From CAZQFV01 sp964592645 (GTDB lineage Bacteria; Chloroflexota; Chloroflexia; DTKN01): 33,575 bases of DNA. Position 1 is the first letter of the stretch. Every line of letters begins with the position of its first letter. This document shows positions 6,627-14,495 of the stretch, in pieces. Both the position numbers and the translations under genes were made by a program. Below the pieces are notes generated by a model. It had not been told where the DNA came from. It saw only the letters and a list, made by a program, of their open reading frames with translations, and made no database searches. The DNA lies in the NCBI GenBank assembly GCA_964592645.1, contig CAZQFV010000033.1:1-33575 (forward strand), given 5' to 3'.

Positions 6627-7733
6627 TTGAGCACGATGCCACCATTGATTGTCGGGGACAAAAAGGCCCGTTTGCCGATCGTTCAGGGCGGCATGTCCGT
6701 GGGCATATCGCTCCATCGCCTGGCCTCGGCCGTGGCCAACGAAGGCGGCGTCGGCGTCATCGGCACCGCCGGCATCGCCATGTTCGATCTCGACCTCAGC
6801 CGCGGTTTCGTCGAGGCCAACAATGTCGCCCTGCGCACCGAGATCCGCAAGGCCCGGGCACTCACCGACGGGCTGCTCGGCGTCAACATCATGGTCGCCC
6901 TGACCAACTTTGCCGACCTGGCCCGGACCGCCATCGAGGAGGGCATCGACTTTATCTTTGCCGGGGCCGGCCTGCCGCTCAACCTGCCGGCGCTGGCAAA
7001 GGAAGGGATGGCCACCAAGCTGGTGCCCATCGTCTCCTCGGGGCGGGCTGCCCGCCTGATCGCCAAGCGCTGGATCGAGAAGTACAACTATATTCCCGAC
7101 GCCTTTGTCCTCGAGGGTCCCCTGGCCGGCGGCCACCTCGGGTTCAAGCTGGAGCAGATCGACGACCCCGCCTATGCCCTGGAGAAGCTAGTCCCCGACG
7201 TCCTCGTCGTGACGCGCGAGCTGGAGCAGCAGCACGGCCGGCCCATCCCGCTGATCGCCGGCGGGGGCATCTATACCGGCGCCGATATCTACAGGTTCTT
7301 GCAGATGGGCGTCTCTGCCGTGCAGATGGCTACCCGCTTTGTCACCACCCACGAGTGCGACGCCGCCGACGAGTTCAAGCAAGCCTACATCGAGGCCCGC
7401 GAGGAGGACATTGTCATCATCAAGAGCCCGGTGGGGCTGCCGGGCCGGGCCATCCGCAACAGCTTTATCGACGACGTCAACGCCGGTAAGCGCAAACCGT
7501 TCAAGTGCCCCTATCACTGCATCATCACCTGCGACTGCGACAACAGCCCCTACTGCATCGCCCTGGCCCTGATCAACGCCCAGCGCGGCCGGCTGGCCAA
7601 CGGCTTTGCCTTCTGCGGGTCCAACGCCTACCGGGCAACGGAGATCGTCTCGGTCCAGGAGGTCTTTGCCGCCCTGCAGGCGGAATACGACCAAGCGGTG
7701 CTTGCAGACATCGGAACACCGATGCCAGACTAG
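6627..7733 (+). CDS. Nitronate monooxygenase / 2-nitropropane dioxygenase family FMN protein with Cys-rich tail
   Basis: FMN-dependent TIM-barrel protein (NPD/FabK-like family). Evidence is the N-terminal LPIVQGGMSVGISLHRLA, the phosphate-binding LIAGGGIYTGADIYRFL and GVSAVQMATRF segments, and the active-site histidine in LAGGHLGF. Members oxidise alkyl nitronates or reduce enoyl-ACP, and the substrate cannot be told from sequence. The last 70 residues hold a cysteine cluster (CPYHCIITCDCDNSPYC, then a Cys in FAFCGSNAYR), a tail also present in a subset of the family. The start is taken as TTG 6627, four bases after GAGGAGG. The ATG at 6636 is the alternative but lies 13 bases from that RBS. 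It is a single gene with its own promoter and an inverted repeat after the stop. Confidence 0.88.
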   Translation: MSTMPPLIVGDKKARLPIVQGGMSVGISLHRLASAVANEGGVGVIGTAGIAMFDLDLSRGFVEANNVALRTEIRKARALTDGLLGVNIMVALTNFADLARTAIEEGIDFIFAGAGLPLNLPALAKEGMATKLVPIVSSGRAARLIAKRWIEKYNYIPDAFVLEGPLAGGHLGFKLEQIDDPAYALEKLVPDVLVVTRELEQQHGRPIPLIAGGGIYTGADIYRFLQMGVSAVQMATRFVTTHECDAADEFKQAYIEAREEDIVIIKSPVGLPGRAIRNSFIDDVNAGKRKPFKCPYHCIITCDCDNSPYCIALALINAQRGRLANGFAFCGSNAYRATEIVSVQEVFAALQAEYDQAVLADIGTPMPD

Positions 7734-7749
7734 AACCCACCCCATGATT

Positions 7750-7820
7750 ACCACAAAGGCGCAAAGAAAAGCGGGAAAAACATGTCCGGAGACCTTGGTG
7801 CCCTTGCGCCTTTATGGTTT
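7750..7820. repeat. Intergenic inverted-repeat element, copy 1
   Basis: The left arm ACCACAAAGGCGCAAAG (7750-7766) pairs with 7802-7818 at 15 of 17 positions. It begins 16 bp after the stop codon of the preceding gene. It shares the ACCACAAAGGC / GCCTTTGTGGT theme with the elements at 11953 and 16618. It may terminate or stabilise transcripts. Confidence 0.65.
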
Positions 7821-7934
7821 ACGAGATGATTTCTAGCCCGCCAACCTGAATCCGAGAACCCGGAGCGCGGCCCTTGCCCTGCCGCCCAGCCCGTTTGCGG
7901 CTCGGGGGCCCCCCTCCAGATAGGTCAAAAATCG

Positions 7935-10286
7935 ATGAGCCGCCACGCCCGCTCCTATGTCTCCATTGCCGCCGCCATCGCCCTGCTGGCCCTCCTGGCC
8001 TGGCGCACGACTGTCCTCCCGCCCCCGCCCGGGATCCTCGTCCCCGCAGCGCTCTTCGGCCTGCTGGTCATCTTTACTACCACGTTCGGCGTGCCGCTCG
8101 GCGGGGGCCGCATGTCGCTGGTGCCCATGACCGCTGTAGCCGCCTACCTGGTGGTCGGCCTGGTGCCGGCCGCCTGGATCGTCGCCCTGGGGGCGCTCGT
8201 CGAGGAGACCATCCGCTACCTCTGGGCCGAGCGCCTGGCCATGCGCCGCGAGGCCGATCTCCTCTCCACCCTGGGGCTGGGCGCGGCCAACGTGTTCATC
8301 GGCACCGGCAGCGTCCTGGCCGGGGGCGCCGTCTTCACCGCCCTGGGCGGGACGGTGCCGCTGACCGTGGTCACCTTGCCGCTCATTCCTCCCCTGCTGC
8401 TCCTGGGGTTGACCTACCTGGCGGCCAACTACCTGATCGCCGGCCTCTACATCGCCGCGCGCTCGCAAAAGGCGCTGGGGCTCTATGGGCGCTCGCTGCC
8501 CAACCTGCTCCTCTACGAGGGGGCGCCCCTGGCCTTTGCCCCGCTCATGGCCCTGATCTATACCCGGCTCGGATTGCCCTGGTTCATCCTCTTTGCCATC
8601 GCCTTGGTCCTGGCCTCGCTGATCATCTACAACCTGGTCGCCACTAGACAGCGGCTGGAGCGGCGCGTCAAGGAGCTGGGCGGCCTCCAGGCAGTAGGCC
8701 AGGCCCTCAGCGCCAGCCTGGACCTGATGACCATCCTGGAAGCCATCCACCGCCAGGTCGGCGAGTTGATGCCGGCCCACAACTTTTATGTGGCGCTCTA
8801 CGACCCCGAGAGCGACGAGGTCTCCTTTCCCCTGGCCGTCGAAGACGGCCGGCCGGTGCGCTGGTCGGCCCGCCGCGCGGGGAATGGGCTGAGCGAGTAT
8901 GTCCTGCGCACGCGCGCGCCGCTGCTCATCCACAGCGAGGTGGCCGGCACCCTGCAACGCCTGGGAGTCGCGGCGATCGGCCGGCCGGCCGCTTCCTGGC
9001 TCGGCGTGCCCATCTGCGCGGGCCAGGAGCCCCTGGGCGTCATCGCCGTCCAGTCCTTCTCGCCCAACGAGCTCTACGACGAGGCCCACCGCGAGGTGCT
9101 GGTGACCATCGCCGCCCAGACCGCCGTGGCCATCCAGAACGCCCATCTCTATGCCCGCACCGACCGGGCCCTGGCCCGCCGTGTCCAGGAGCTCGACTCA
9201 ATCCTGCGCACCGCACAGGAGGGCATCCTTCTGCTCGACACGGCCTGGCGCGTGCTGGCCGCCAACCGCACCCTGGCCGACTTCCTGGGCCTGGCCCAGG
9301 GCGAGCTGCACGGCAACCTGCGCGCCACCGTCGAGGGCGAAAACCCGGCGCTCGCCCGTATGGGGTACACGACGGACACCCTGGCGTTCGACTGCCAAGT
9401 CCTGCTGCAGGAGGGGAGCGCCCATAAGCGGCAGACCGTCCTCCTCCCCGGCCCTCCCGAGCGGCCGGCCGAGCGCACCCTCACCCCGGTGCGCGACCGA
9501 CAGGGCACCGTCACCGGCTGGCTGATCGTCCTGCGCGACCTGACCGAGGAACGCGAACTGGCCCGCCTGCGCGAGGAGCTGACCCACCTGCTGATCCACG
9601 ACCTGCGCTCCCCCCTGACGGTAATGCAGGGCAGCCTCAGCCTGATCGAGCGGTTGCTGCAGCAGGGGAACTACGGCAAACTGCCCCAACTCCTGGCCAT
9701 GGCCCAGCACGGCAACGAGCAACTGCTGGACATGATCAATCAACTCCTCGACATCAGCCAACTGGAGAGCGAACGGATGCCCCTGCGCCGCGAGCCGGTG
9801 GCGGTTGCCGACCTGCTGCAGCGCACCGCCGAGCGCTTTGCTCTCCTGGCCAACGCCACGGCGATCAACCTGCAGGTGGAAGTCGAACCCGACTTGCCGC
9901 CCATACAGGCCGACACGGCGTTGATCGGGCGGGTGTTGAGCAACCTGGTGGACAACGCCCTCAAATTCACTCCGGACGGCGGCCAGGTGCGGCTATGGGC
10001 GCGGCGCGCGCCGCCGGACGCGCCGCCGGGCGTCCTCATAGGCGTCCGCGACACCGGGCCGGGCATCCCCGTCGAATACCAGGGAGAACTGTTCAAAAAG
10101 TTTCGGCAGATCGGATCGCCGGCCGGCCGGCGCCGCGGCACCGGCCTGGGGCTCTATTTTTGCCGCCTGGTCGTCGACTCCCACGGCGGTCAGATCTGGG
10201 TCGAAAGCCAAGCCGGGGAAGGCAGCAATTTTGTCCTGCGGTTGCCCGCGGAGCGCGGGGCGGTAGTCCAGCCCGTAGGAGGGTAA
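7935..10286 (+). CDS. Membrane sensor histidine kinase (7TM-type sensor, GAF, PAS, HisKA, HATPase)
   Basis: 783-aa sensor kinase. Residues 1-230 are a multi-pass membrane sensor (about seven helices) followed by a short basic coiled coil (QRLERRVKEL). A GAF domain covers about 260-415 and a PAS domain about 425-540. The HisKA domain has the phospho-acceptor His at about 555 (LLIHDLRSPL). The HATPase domain has the N box near 669 (NLVDNALKFTPDGG), the G1 box DTGPGIP near 706 and the G2 box GTGLGLYFC near 735. All catalytic motifs are intact. No response regulator lies nearby, so it is an orphan kinase. Its TAA stop sits directly after the RBS of sufS, with the sufS start 4 bp downstream, so the genes are probably cotranscribed. 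The RBS of this gene is weak. Confidence 0.93.
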   Translation: MSRHARSYVSIAAAIALLALLAWRTTVLPPPPGILVPAALFGLLVIFTTTFGVPLGGGRMSLVPMTAVAAYLVVGLVPAAWIVALGALVEETIRYLWAERLAMRREADLLSTLGLGAANVFIGTGSVLAGGAVFTALGGTVPLTVVTLPLIPPLLLLGLTYLAANYLIAGLYIAARSQKALGLYGRSLPNLLLYEGAPLAFAPLMALIYTRLGLPWFILFAIALVLASLIIYNLVATRQRLERRVKELGGLQAVGQALSASLDLMTILEAIHRQVGELMPAHNFYVALYDPESDEVSFPLAVEDGRPVRWSARRAGNGLSEYVLRTRAPLLIHSEVAGTLQRLGVAAIGRPAASWLGVPICAGQEPLGVIAVQSFSPNELYDEAHREVLVTIAAQTAVAIQNAHLYARTDRALARRVQELDSILRTAQEGILLLDTAWRVLAANRTLADFLGLAQGELHGNLRATVEGENPALARMGYTTDTLAFDCQVLLQEGSAHKRQTVLLPGPPERPAERTLTPVRDRQGTVTGWLIVLRDLTEERELARLREELTHLLIHDLRSPLTVMQGSLSLIERLLQQGNYGKLPQLLAMAQHGNEQLLDMINQLLDISQLESERMPLRREPVAVADLLQRTAERFALLANATAINLQVEVEPDLPPIQADTALIGRVLSNLVDNALKFTPDGGQVRLWARRAPPDAPPGVLIGVRDTGPGIPVEYQGELFKKFRQIGSPAGRRRGTGLGLYFCRLVVDSHGGQIWVESQAGEGSNFVLRLPAERGAVVQPVGG

Positions 10287-10290
10287 CGCC

Positions 10291-11565
10291 GTGGACCTAG
10301 AAGCGATTCGCCAAGACTTTCCCATCTTGCGGCGGACGGTGCACGGCAAGCCGCTCATCTACCTGGACAACGCCGCCACCACGCAGCGGCCCCGCCAGGT
10401 GCTGGAGACGCTTGCCGCCTTCTACACCACCTATAACGCCAATATCCACCGCTCGCCGCACCTCCTGGGGCAGGAGGCCACCGAGCTATACGAGCAGGCC
10501 CACGCCAACGTTGGCCGCTTTATCGGCACGGAGGACGAGGGCGAGATCGTCTTCCTGCGCAACACCACGGAGGCGATCAACCTAGTGGCCGTGTCGCTGC
10601 TGCGGCGGGAAAGCGGCCCCCTGCAGCTACGCCCCGGCGACGAGGTCATCACCACGCTGATGGAGCACCACTCCGATTTCGTCCCCTGGCAGGCTCTGGC
10701 CCCGGAGCACGGACTCGTCCTGCACACGGTAGCCCTGCGCGAAGACGGCTCCCTGGACCTGGAAGACCTGGCCCATCTCCTCTCCCCGCGCACCCGCCTG
10801 GTCTGCTGCGCGCACATCTCCAACGTCCTGGGGACGATCAACCCCATTGCCGAGGTGGCCCGGATGGCCCACGACGCCGGGGCGCTGCTGCTGGTGGACG
10901 GAGCGCAGTCGGTGCCACACATGCCGGTACGGGTCCGGGACCTAGGCTGCGATTTTCTGGCCTTTTCGGGACACAAGATGTTGGCGCCCTTTGGCATCGG
11001 CGTGCTGTGGGGGCGGCGCGAGCTCCTGGAACAGATGGCCCCCTTCCTCTACGGCGGCGACATGATCGCCGACGTCACCCTGCAGCGCTCCACCTGGAAC
11101 TGCCTGCCCTGGAAATTCGAGGCCGGCACGGCCAACGTCGGCGAGGCCCTGGCCCTGGGTGGGGCGGTCGATCTGCGCACGGGGCAGCAGCTCAGCGGGG
11201 CTGTGGACTATCTGGAAGACATCGGGATGGAAGCGGTGCAGGCCCACGAACGCCTGCTCATCGCCCGCCTGCTGCAGGGCCTGCGGTCTATCCCCGGCGT
11301 GCGCCTCTATGGCCCCCAGGAGGCCGAACGGCGCGGCTCCGTAGTCACCTTCACCGTCGCCGGGGTCGAGCCCTACCTGTTGGCCCAACTGTTGGACGAC
11401 GAAGGCATCGCCGTGCGGGCCGGCGGGCTCTGCGCCCATCCCTTGATGCACGCCCTGGGGGTGAGCGGGACGGTGCGGGCCAGCCCCTACCTGTACAACA
11501 CCCCAGGGGAGATCGACCGCTTCCTCGAAGTCACCGAGCAGGCCGTGCGCCGGAGGATCCTATGA
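10291..11565 (+). CDS. sufS: Cysteine desulfurase, SufS type
   Basis: PLP enzyme (group II, class V aminotransferase fold) that removes sulfur from cysteine as an enzyme persulfide for Fe-S cluster assembly. It has YLDNAATTQRP, the PLP-contact region MEHHSDFVPWQ, VDGAQSVPHM, the Schiff-base lysine in SGHKM (K229) and the catalytic loop cysteine in RAGGLCAHPLM (C381). The usual loop text is RxGHHCAQP, so the His-His pair is replaced by Gly-Leu. The 424-aa length is typical. GTG start at 10291, seven bases after AGGAGGG. The stop overlaps the scaffold gene by ATGA, so desulfurase and scaffold are made together. Confidence 0.93.
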   Translation: MDLEAIRQDFPILRRTVHGKPLIYLDNAATTQRPRQVLETLAAFYTTYNANIHRSPHLLGQEATELYEQAHANVGRFIGTEDEGEIVFLRNTTEAINLVAVSLLRRESGPLQLRPGDEVITTLMEHHSDFVPWQALAPEHGLVLHTVALREDGSLDLEDLAHLLSPRTRLVCCAHISNVLGTINPIAEVARMAHDAGALLLVDGAQSVPHMPVRVRDLGCDFLAFSGHKMLAPFGIGVLWGRRELLEQMAPFLYGGDMIADVTLQRSTWNCLPWKFEAGTANVGEALALGGAVDLRTGQQLSGAVDYLEDIGMEAVQAHERLLIARLLQGLRSIPGVRLYGPQEAERRGSVVTFTVAGVEPYLLAQLLDDEGIAVRAGGLCAHPLMHALGVSGTVRASPYLYNTPGEIDRFLEVTEQAVRRRIL

Positions 11566-11948
11566 GCCCACGCTATTCGCCCGCCGTACTGGAGCACTTT
11601 GCCAACCCGCGCCACGTGGGCGTGCTGGAGGATGCCGACGCCGTCGGGCAGGGTGGTGGCGGCCCGATGTGCCCCGAGGACATGGCGTACGTCTGGATCA
11701 AGGTGCGCGACGGCCGCATCGCCGAGATCGCCCACAAGACCATGGGCTGCCCGATCGCCATCGCCTCGAGCAGCGTCACCTGCGCCATGGCCCTGGGCAA
11801 GACGTTGGAAGAAGCGGCGGCGATTACCGTCGAAGAGGTCGGCGCCGCGTTGGGCGGCGTCCCGGAGCGCAAGGTCGACTCGATCGTGGCGCCGGAGGCG
11901 CTGCGCCAAGCTATCGCCGCCTACCGTGCGGCACGGCGCGAAGAGTAG
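11562..11948 (+). CDS. IscU/NifU-N-like Fe-S scaffold, third ligand cysteine missing
   Basis: 128-aa scaffold protein. It starts with YSPAVLEHFANPRHVG and holds C37 (GGGPMCPED) and C63 (MGCPIAIASSS), which align with the first two cluster cysteines of E. coli IscU. At the third site, where IscU has His105-Cys106 before the last helix, this protein reads KVDSIVAPEAL, so neither His nor Cys is present. An extra cysteine lies at 74. It lacks the internal insertion of Firmicute SufU and is closer in length to IscU, although its partner is a SufS-type desulfurase. ATG at 11562 overlaps the sufS stop (ATGA). It may be a scaffold or a sulfur-transfer protein. Confidence 0.85.
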   Translation: MSPRYSPAVLEHFANPRHVGVLEDADAVGQGGGGPMCPEDMAYVWIKVRDGRIAEIAHKTMGCPIAIASSSVTCAMALGKTLEEAAAITVEEVGAALGGVPERKVDSIVAPEALRQAIAAYRAARREE

Positions 11949-11952
11949 CAGA

Positions 11953-12046
11953 ACCGCAAAGCACAAAGGCCCGAAGAAAGGCTGTTTGTCTACCACAAAG
12001 GCACAATGTTTTCTCGAGTTCTTCGTGCCTTGGTGCCTTTGGGGTT
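11953..12046. repeat. Intergenic inverted-repeat element, copy 2
   Basis: ACCACAAAGGCAC (11992-12004) pairs with 12033-12045 at 12 of 13 positions. The segment before it (accgcaaagcacaaaggc from 11953) is a partial extra copy of the same motif. It lies between the convergent scaffold and GNAT genes and belongs to the same family as the elements at 7750 and 16618. Confidence 0.6.
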
Positions 12047-12095
12047 ATATGCTCTCCCTCGTGTCCTTGTCTTCGCGTTTACCGGGAGATGGGTT

Positions 12096-12581
12096 CTAGA
12101 TCTCAATCCTCATAAGGACCATCAGCTCGGCTGCGCCCATAGCCCGCCAGAAGGTCTGGGCCGTCGGGTTGGCCGTGGCGACATTCAGCCGGATCGCCTT
12201 CTGGCCGCACTCGCGGAACCAATCGCGGGCCGCCAGGAAGAGTTCCCGGCCGATGCCGTGTCGGCGCCAGCCGCCGTCGACGCAGATGTCGCTGATAAAG
12301 CCCGCCGTTGGCGGAATTGCCAGGGGGGAAATGGTGCGGATATGGGCGAACAGAAAGCCGGCTAGGCCCTCCGCGTGGGCGACCTCGGCAACCAGGAGGC
12401 GGCCGTCGGGGCTCTCCAGGCCGGCCCGGAAGTAGGTGCGCATGCTCTCCAGGGCCTCGGCGTCGGTGCGCATGCACAGGGCCGCGTCGCGGTCGGCATG
12501 GAACTCGACCATCTGCACCCACAGCCGGAGGATCTCATCGAGGTCCTCCGGCCGGGCTGTCCGCACGACCAGTCCTTCCAT
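12096..12581 (-). CDS. GNAT family N-acetyltransferase
   Basis: 161-aa acetyltransferase of the GNAT fold using acetyl-CoA; the substrate is unknown. It begins MEGLVVRTARPEDLDEILRLW and carries the pyrophosphate-binding loop GWRRHGIGRELF and the downstream motif LNVATANPTAQTFWRAMG. The start is chosen as ATG 12581, six bases after AGGAGG. An ATG two codons earlier (12587) overlaps the psuG stop but sits directly against the RBS. The two-base gap to psuG implies cotranscription. A role in modifying a product of pseudouridine breakdown would be speculation. Confidence 0.87.
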   Translation of the reverse strand: MEGLVVRTARPEDLDEILRLWVQMVEFHADRDAALCMRTDAEALESMRTYFRAGLESPDGRLLVAEVAHAEGLAGFLFAHIRTISPLAIPPTAGFISDICVDGGWRRHGIGRELFLAARDWFRECGQKAIRLNVATANPTAQTFWRAMGAAELMVLMRIEI

Positions 12582-12583
12582 GG

Positions 12584-13495
12584 TCATCCTCCTACCCACG
12601 ATCGGGCGATCTCGGCCGCCACGCGGGCGTTGTTCACCAGCAAGGCCTCGTTGGCGGCCAGGCTGCGCCCGCCCGTGGCCTTTTCCACGGCCGCCAACAG
12701 GTAGGGGGTGAGCGCCCGCCCGTGGATGCCGGCGCGCTTGGCGCTGTGCACGGCTTTGCCGATCACCCGTTCCATATGCTCGAAATTGAGGCCGGCCTCG
12801 GTGGGCACGGGGACGCCGACGATGATGGCCCCGTGCATCCCCAGGCTCCACTTGACCCGGGCGATGTCCACCACCTCCTGGGCCGTCTCCACGGGATGAT
12901 CGGCCTGGAAACCGCTGCGCCGGGTATAGAAGGCCGGGAACTCGGCCGTGCCGTAGCCCAGGACGGGCACGCCCAGCGTCTCCAGGTACTCCAGCGTCAG
13001 CCCCACGTCCAGGACCGACTTGGCCCCCGCGCAGACGACGATCACGTCGGTCTGCGCCAGCGCCGGCAGGTCGGCCGAGATGTCCAGGCTCTGTGTCGCC
13101 CCGCGGTGCACCCCCCCGATGCCGCCGGTGGCAAAGACGGCGATGCCTACCTGCTGCGCAACCCAGGTGGTCGCGGCCACGGTAGTCCCCCCGTGCCCCC
13201 GGCGGGCCACGACCAGGGGAATATCCCGCCGGCTCACCTTGGTCAGCCGGCCCGGCGTAGCCACCTGCTGCAGTTCCTCGTCCGAAAGCCCCACGTGCAC
13301 CACCCCATCGAGGATCGCCACCATCGCCGGGACGGCGCCGTTCTCGCGCACTGTCTCCACCATGTGCCGGGCCACCTCCAGGTTGCGCGGGAACGACAGG
13401 CCGTGGGCCAGCAGGCTCGACTCCAGGGCCACGACCGGCCGGCGCTCGGCCAGGGCGGCCGCCACCTCGGGGTATAGATAGATATATTCGCTCAT
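12584..13495 (-). CDS. psuG: Pseudouridine-5'-phosphate glycosidase
   Basis: Splits pseudouridine 5'-phosphate into uracil and ribose 5-phosphate, the second step of pseudouridine catabolism. The 303-aa length is normal. Family signatures are ALESSLLAHGL with the conserved Glu (E25), TKVSRRD, FATGGIGGVHRGA and the AGAKSVLD block that carries the Schiff-base lysine, followed by GYGTAEFPAFY. No PsuK kinase is adjacent, so the substrate kinase must be elsewhere. ATG start with AAAGGAG upstream and its own promoter at 13526-13555, divergent from the HTH-cupin gene. Confidence 0.95.
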   Translation of the reverse strand: MSEYIYLYPEVAAALAERRPVVALESSLLAHGLSFPRNLEVARHMVETVRENGAVPAMVAILDGVVHVGLSDEELQQVATPGRLTKVSRRDIPLVVARRGHGGTTVAATTWVAQQVGIAVFATGGIGGVHRGATQSLDISADLPALAQTDVIVVCAGAKSVLDVGLTLEYLETLGVPVLGYGTAEFPAFYTRRSGFQADHPVETAQEVVDIARVKWSLGMHGAIIVGVPVPTEAGLNFEHMERVIGKAVHSAKRAGIHGRALTPYLLAAVEKATGGRSLAANEALLVNNARVAAEIARSWVGG

Positions 13496-13525
13496 CGCAG
13501 CATTCTCCTTTTCGGTTCTGCCTGC

Positions 13526-13555
13526 ACTTTACCACACCTGCCCCCGGCCCGTCAA
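13526..13555 (-). promoter_or_regulatory. Promoter of psuG
   Basis: Minus strand TTGACG (13555-13550), an 18-nt spacer and TAAAGT (13531-13526). The start would be near 13519, about 24 nt before the ATG. Confidence 0.55.
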
Positions 13556-13620
13556 GCGTGATGGCGCCCAAGTCCAATAAGGAATCGACCTATCGGGCTA
13601 TCCCCAAGCGGTGCGCCGGC

Positions 13621-13649
13621 TTGACGAAAAACAAAAAGGATTGTACAAT
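13621..13649 (+). promoter_or_regulatory. Promoter of the HTH-cupin regulator
   Basis: TTGACG (13621-13626), an A-rich 17-nt spacer and TACAAT (13644-13649), 10 of 12 consensus positions. It faces away from the psuG promoter about 65 bp away, so one bound regulator could affect both. Confidence 0.65.
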
Positions 13650-13713
13650 TATAGAAAATCTTGGGCCGTCTATTTTCCACGGAGGGAGCAGGTGATCCCA
13701 TCAGGAGGTGGCC

Positions 13714-14280
13714 ATGCCTACCCTGGGTGAACGCATCCGGACACTGCGCCAGGAGCGCAAGTATACGCTCCACGACGTTTCCGAGGGCGCCGGTCTGACC
13801 CCTTCGTTCCTCAGCCGGCTGGAACGGGACAAGGTCAACATCTCGGTCGCCAACCTGCGCAAGATCGCCAGCTTCTTTGGCGTGCCGATGCCGCACTTTT
13901 TCAGCAGCGAGGAAGCGCCCGCCGTCGAGGTCATCCGCGCCGCCGACCGGCGCAAGCTGCGCTCGGCCGGCGAGAAGCTGCAGGTCGAGGCCCTGCTGCC
14001 GGAGGGCGAGTTTCACCCGGACGCCTTCGAGGCCATCGTCGCTCCCCGGGGCAAGAGCGTGCGCCGCGCGCCGTGCGATGGGCGGGCCCTCATCCTGGTC
14101 TTGGAGGGGGAGCTGCGCTGCCGGGTGGGGGACGAGGCCTACGACCTACAGACCGGCGACAGTCTGTACCTGCGCAACGGCGCCGAATACGGCTGGGAGA
14201 ACATCAGCAGCAAACCGGCCCGCTTCCTGCTCATCCAGCCCCTGGGTTGCCGGGGGCCCACCGGAGAGGCGGTGGATTGA
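13714..14280 (+). CDS. XRE-family regulator with cupin sensor domain
   Basis: 188-aa transcription factor. Residues 4-60 are a helix-turn-helix of the XRE type (LGERIRTLRQERKYTLHDVSE, then LTPSFLSRLERDKVN). Residues about 110-180 are a cupin barrel (LILVLEGELRCRVGDEAYDLQTGDSLYLRNGAEYGWEN). This layout is typical of repressors or activators that sense a small metabolite. Start is ATG 13714, five bases after AGGAGG; the in-frame GTG at 13708 lies inside that RBS. It is divergent from psuG, so control of pseudouridine breakdown is a reasonable but unproven guess. Confidence 0.9.
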   Translation: MPTLGERIRTLRQERKYTLHDVSEGAGLTPSFLSRLERDKVNISVANLRKIASFFGVPMPHFFSSEEAPAVEVIRAADRRKLRSAGEKLQVEALLPEGEFHPDAFEAIVAPRGKSVRRAPCDGRALILVLEGELRCRVGDEAYDLQTGDSLYLRNGAEYGWENISSKPARFLLIQPLGCRGPTGEAVD

Positions 14281-14376
14281 CCCTGGCGGGCGGCCGGGTG
14301 GACCTGCTTCTCCCCTACCACCCTTTCCTCCCGGCAGGAGCGGGGACCAATCTGCCATGCCGAGTTGTCCCCACCG

Positions 14377-14416
14377 GGTAAATCGGTGAGGGTTCCACGA
14401 CCCTCGCCGATTTACC
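14377..14416. other. Long hairpin just before the EF-G promoter
   Basis: A 17-bp stem (14377-14393 with 14400-14416, one G-T wobble) closes a 6-nt loop. It ends 18 bp upstream of the -35 box of the EF-G-like gene and follows the stop of the HTH-cupin gene by about 97 bp. No T-run follows, so it may be a terminator variant or an operator-type palindrome. Confidence 0.6.
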
Positions 14417-14433
14417 ACGCGGCGGCGGGCGAT

Positions 14434-14461
14434 TTGACCCAGGGCAGGATTGCGGTATAAT
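14434..14461 (+). promoter_or_regulatory. Promoter of the EF-G paralogue
   Basis: TTGACC (14434-14439), 16-nt spacer and TATAAT (14456-14461), 11 of 12 consensus positions. The start would be near 14468, giving a leader of under 30 nt. Confidence 0.75.
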
Positions 14462-14495
14462 AGATCTTTTGGAAAACGCTCCGCTGGAGGATAGA

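Noticed and set aside
7833..9146. 437-codon minus-strand ORF opposite the histidine kinase
   Set aside because: It is the antisense shadow of a gene with complete kinase motifs; Gly/Gln-rich text without domains.
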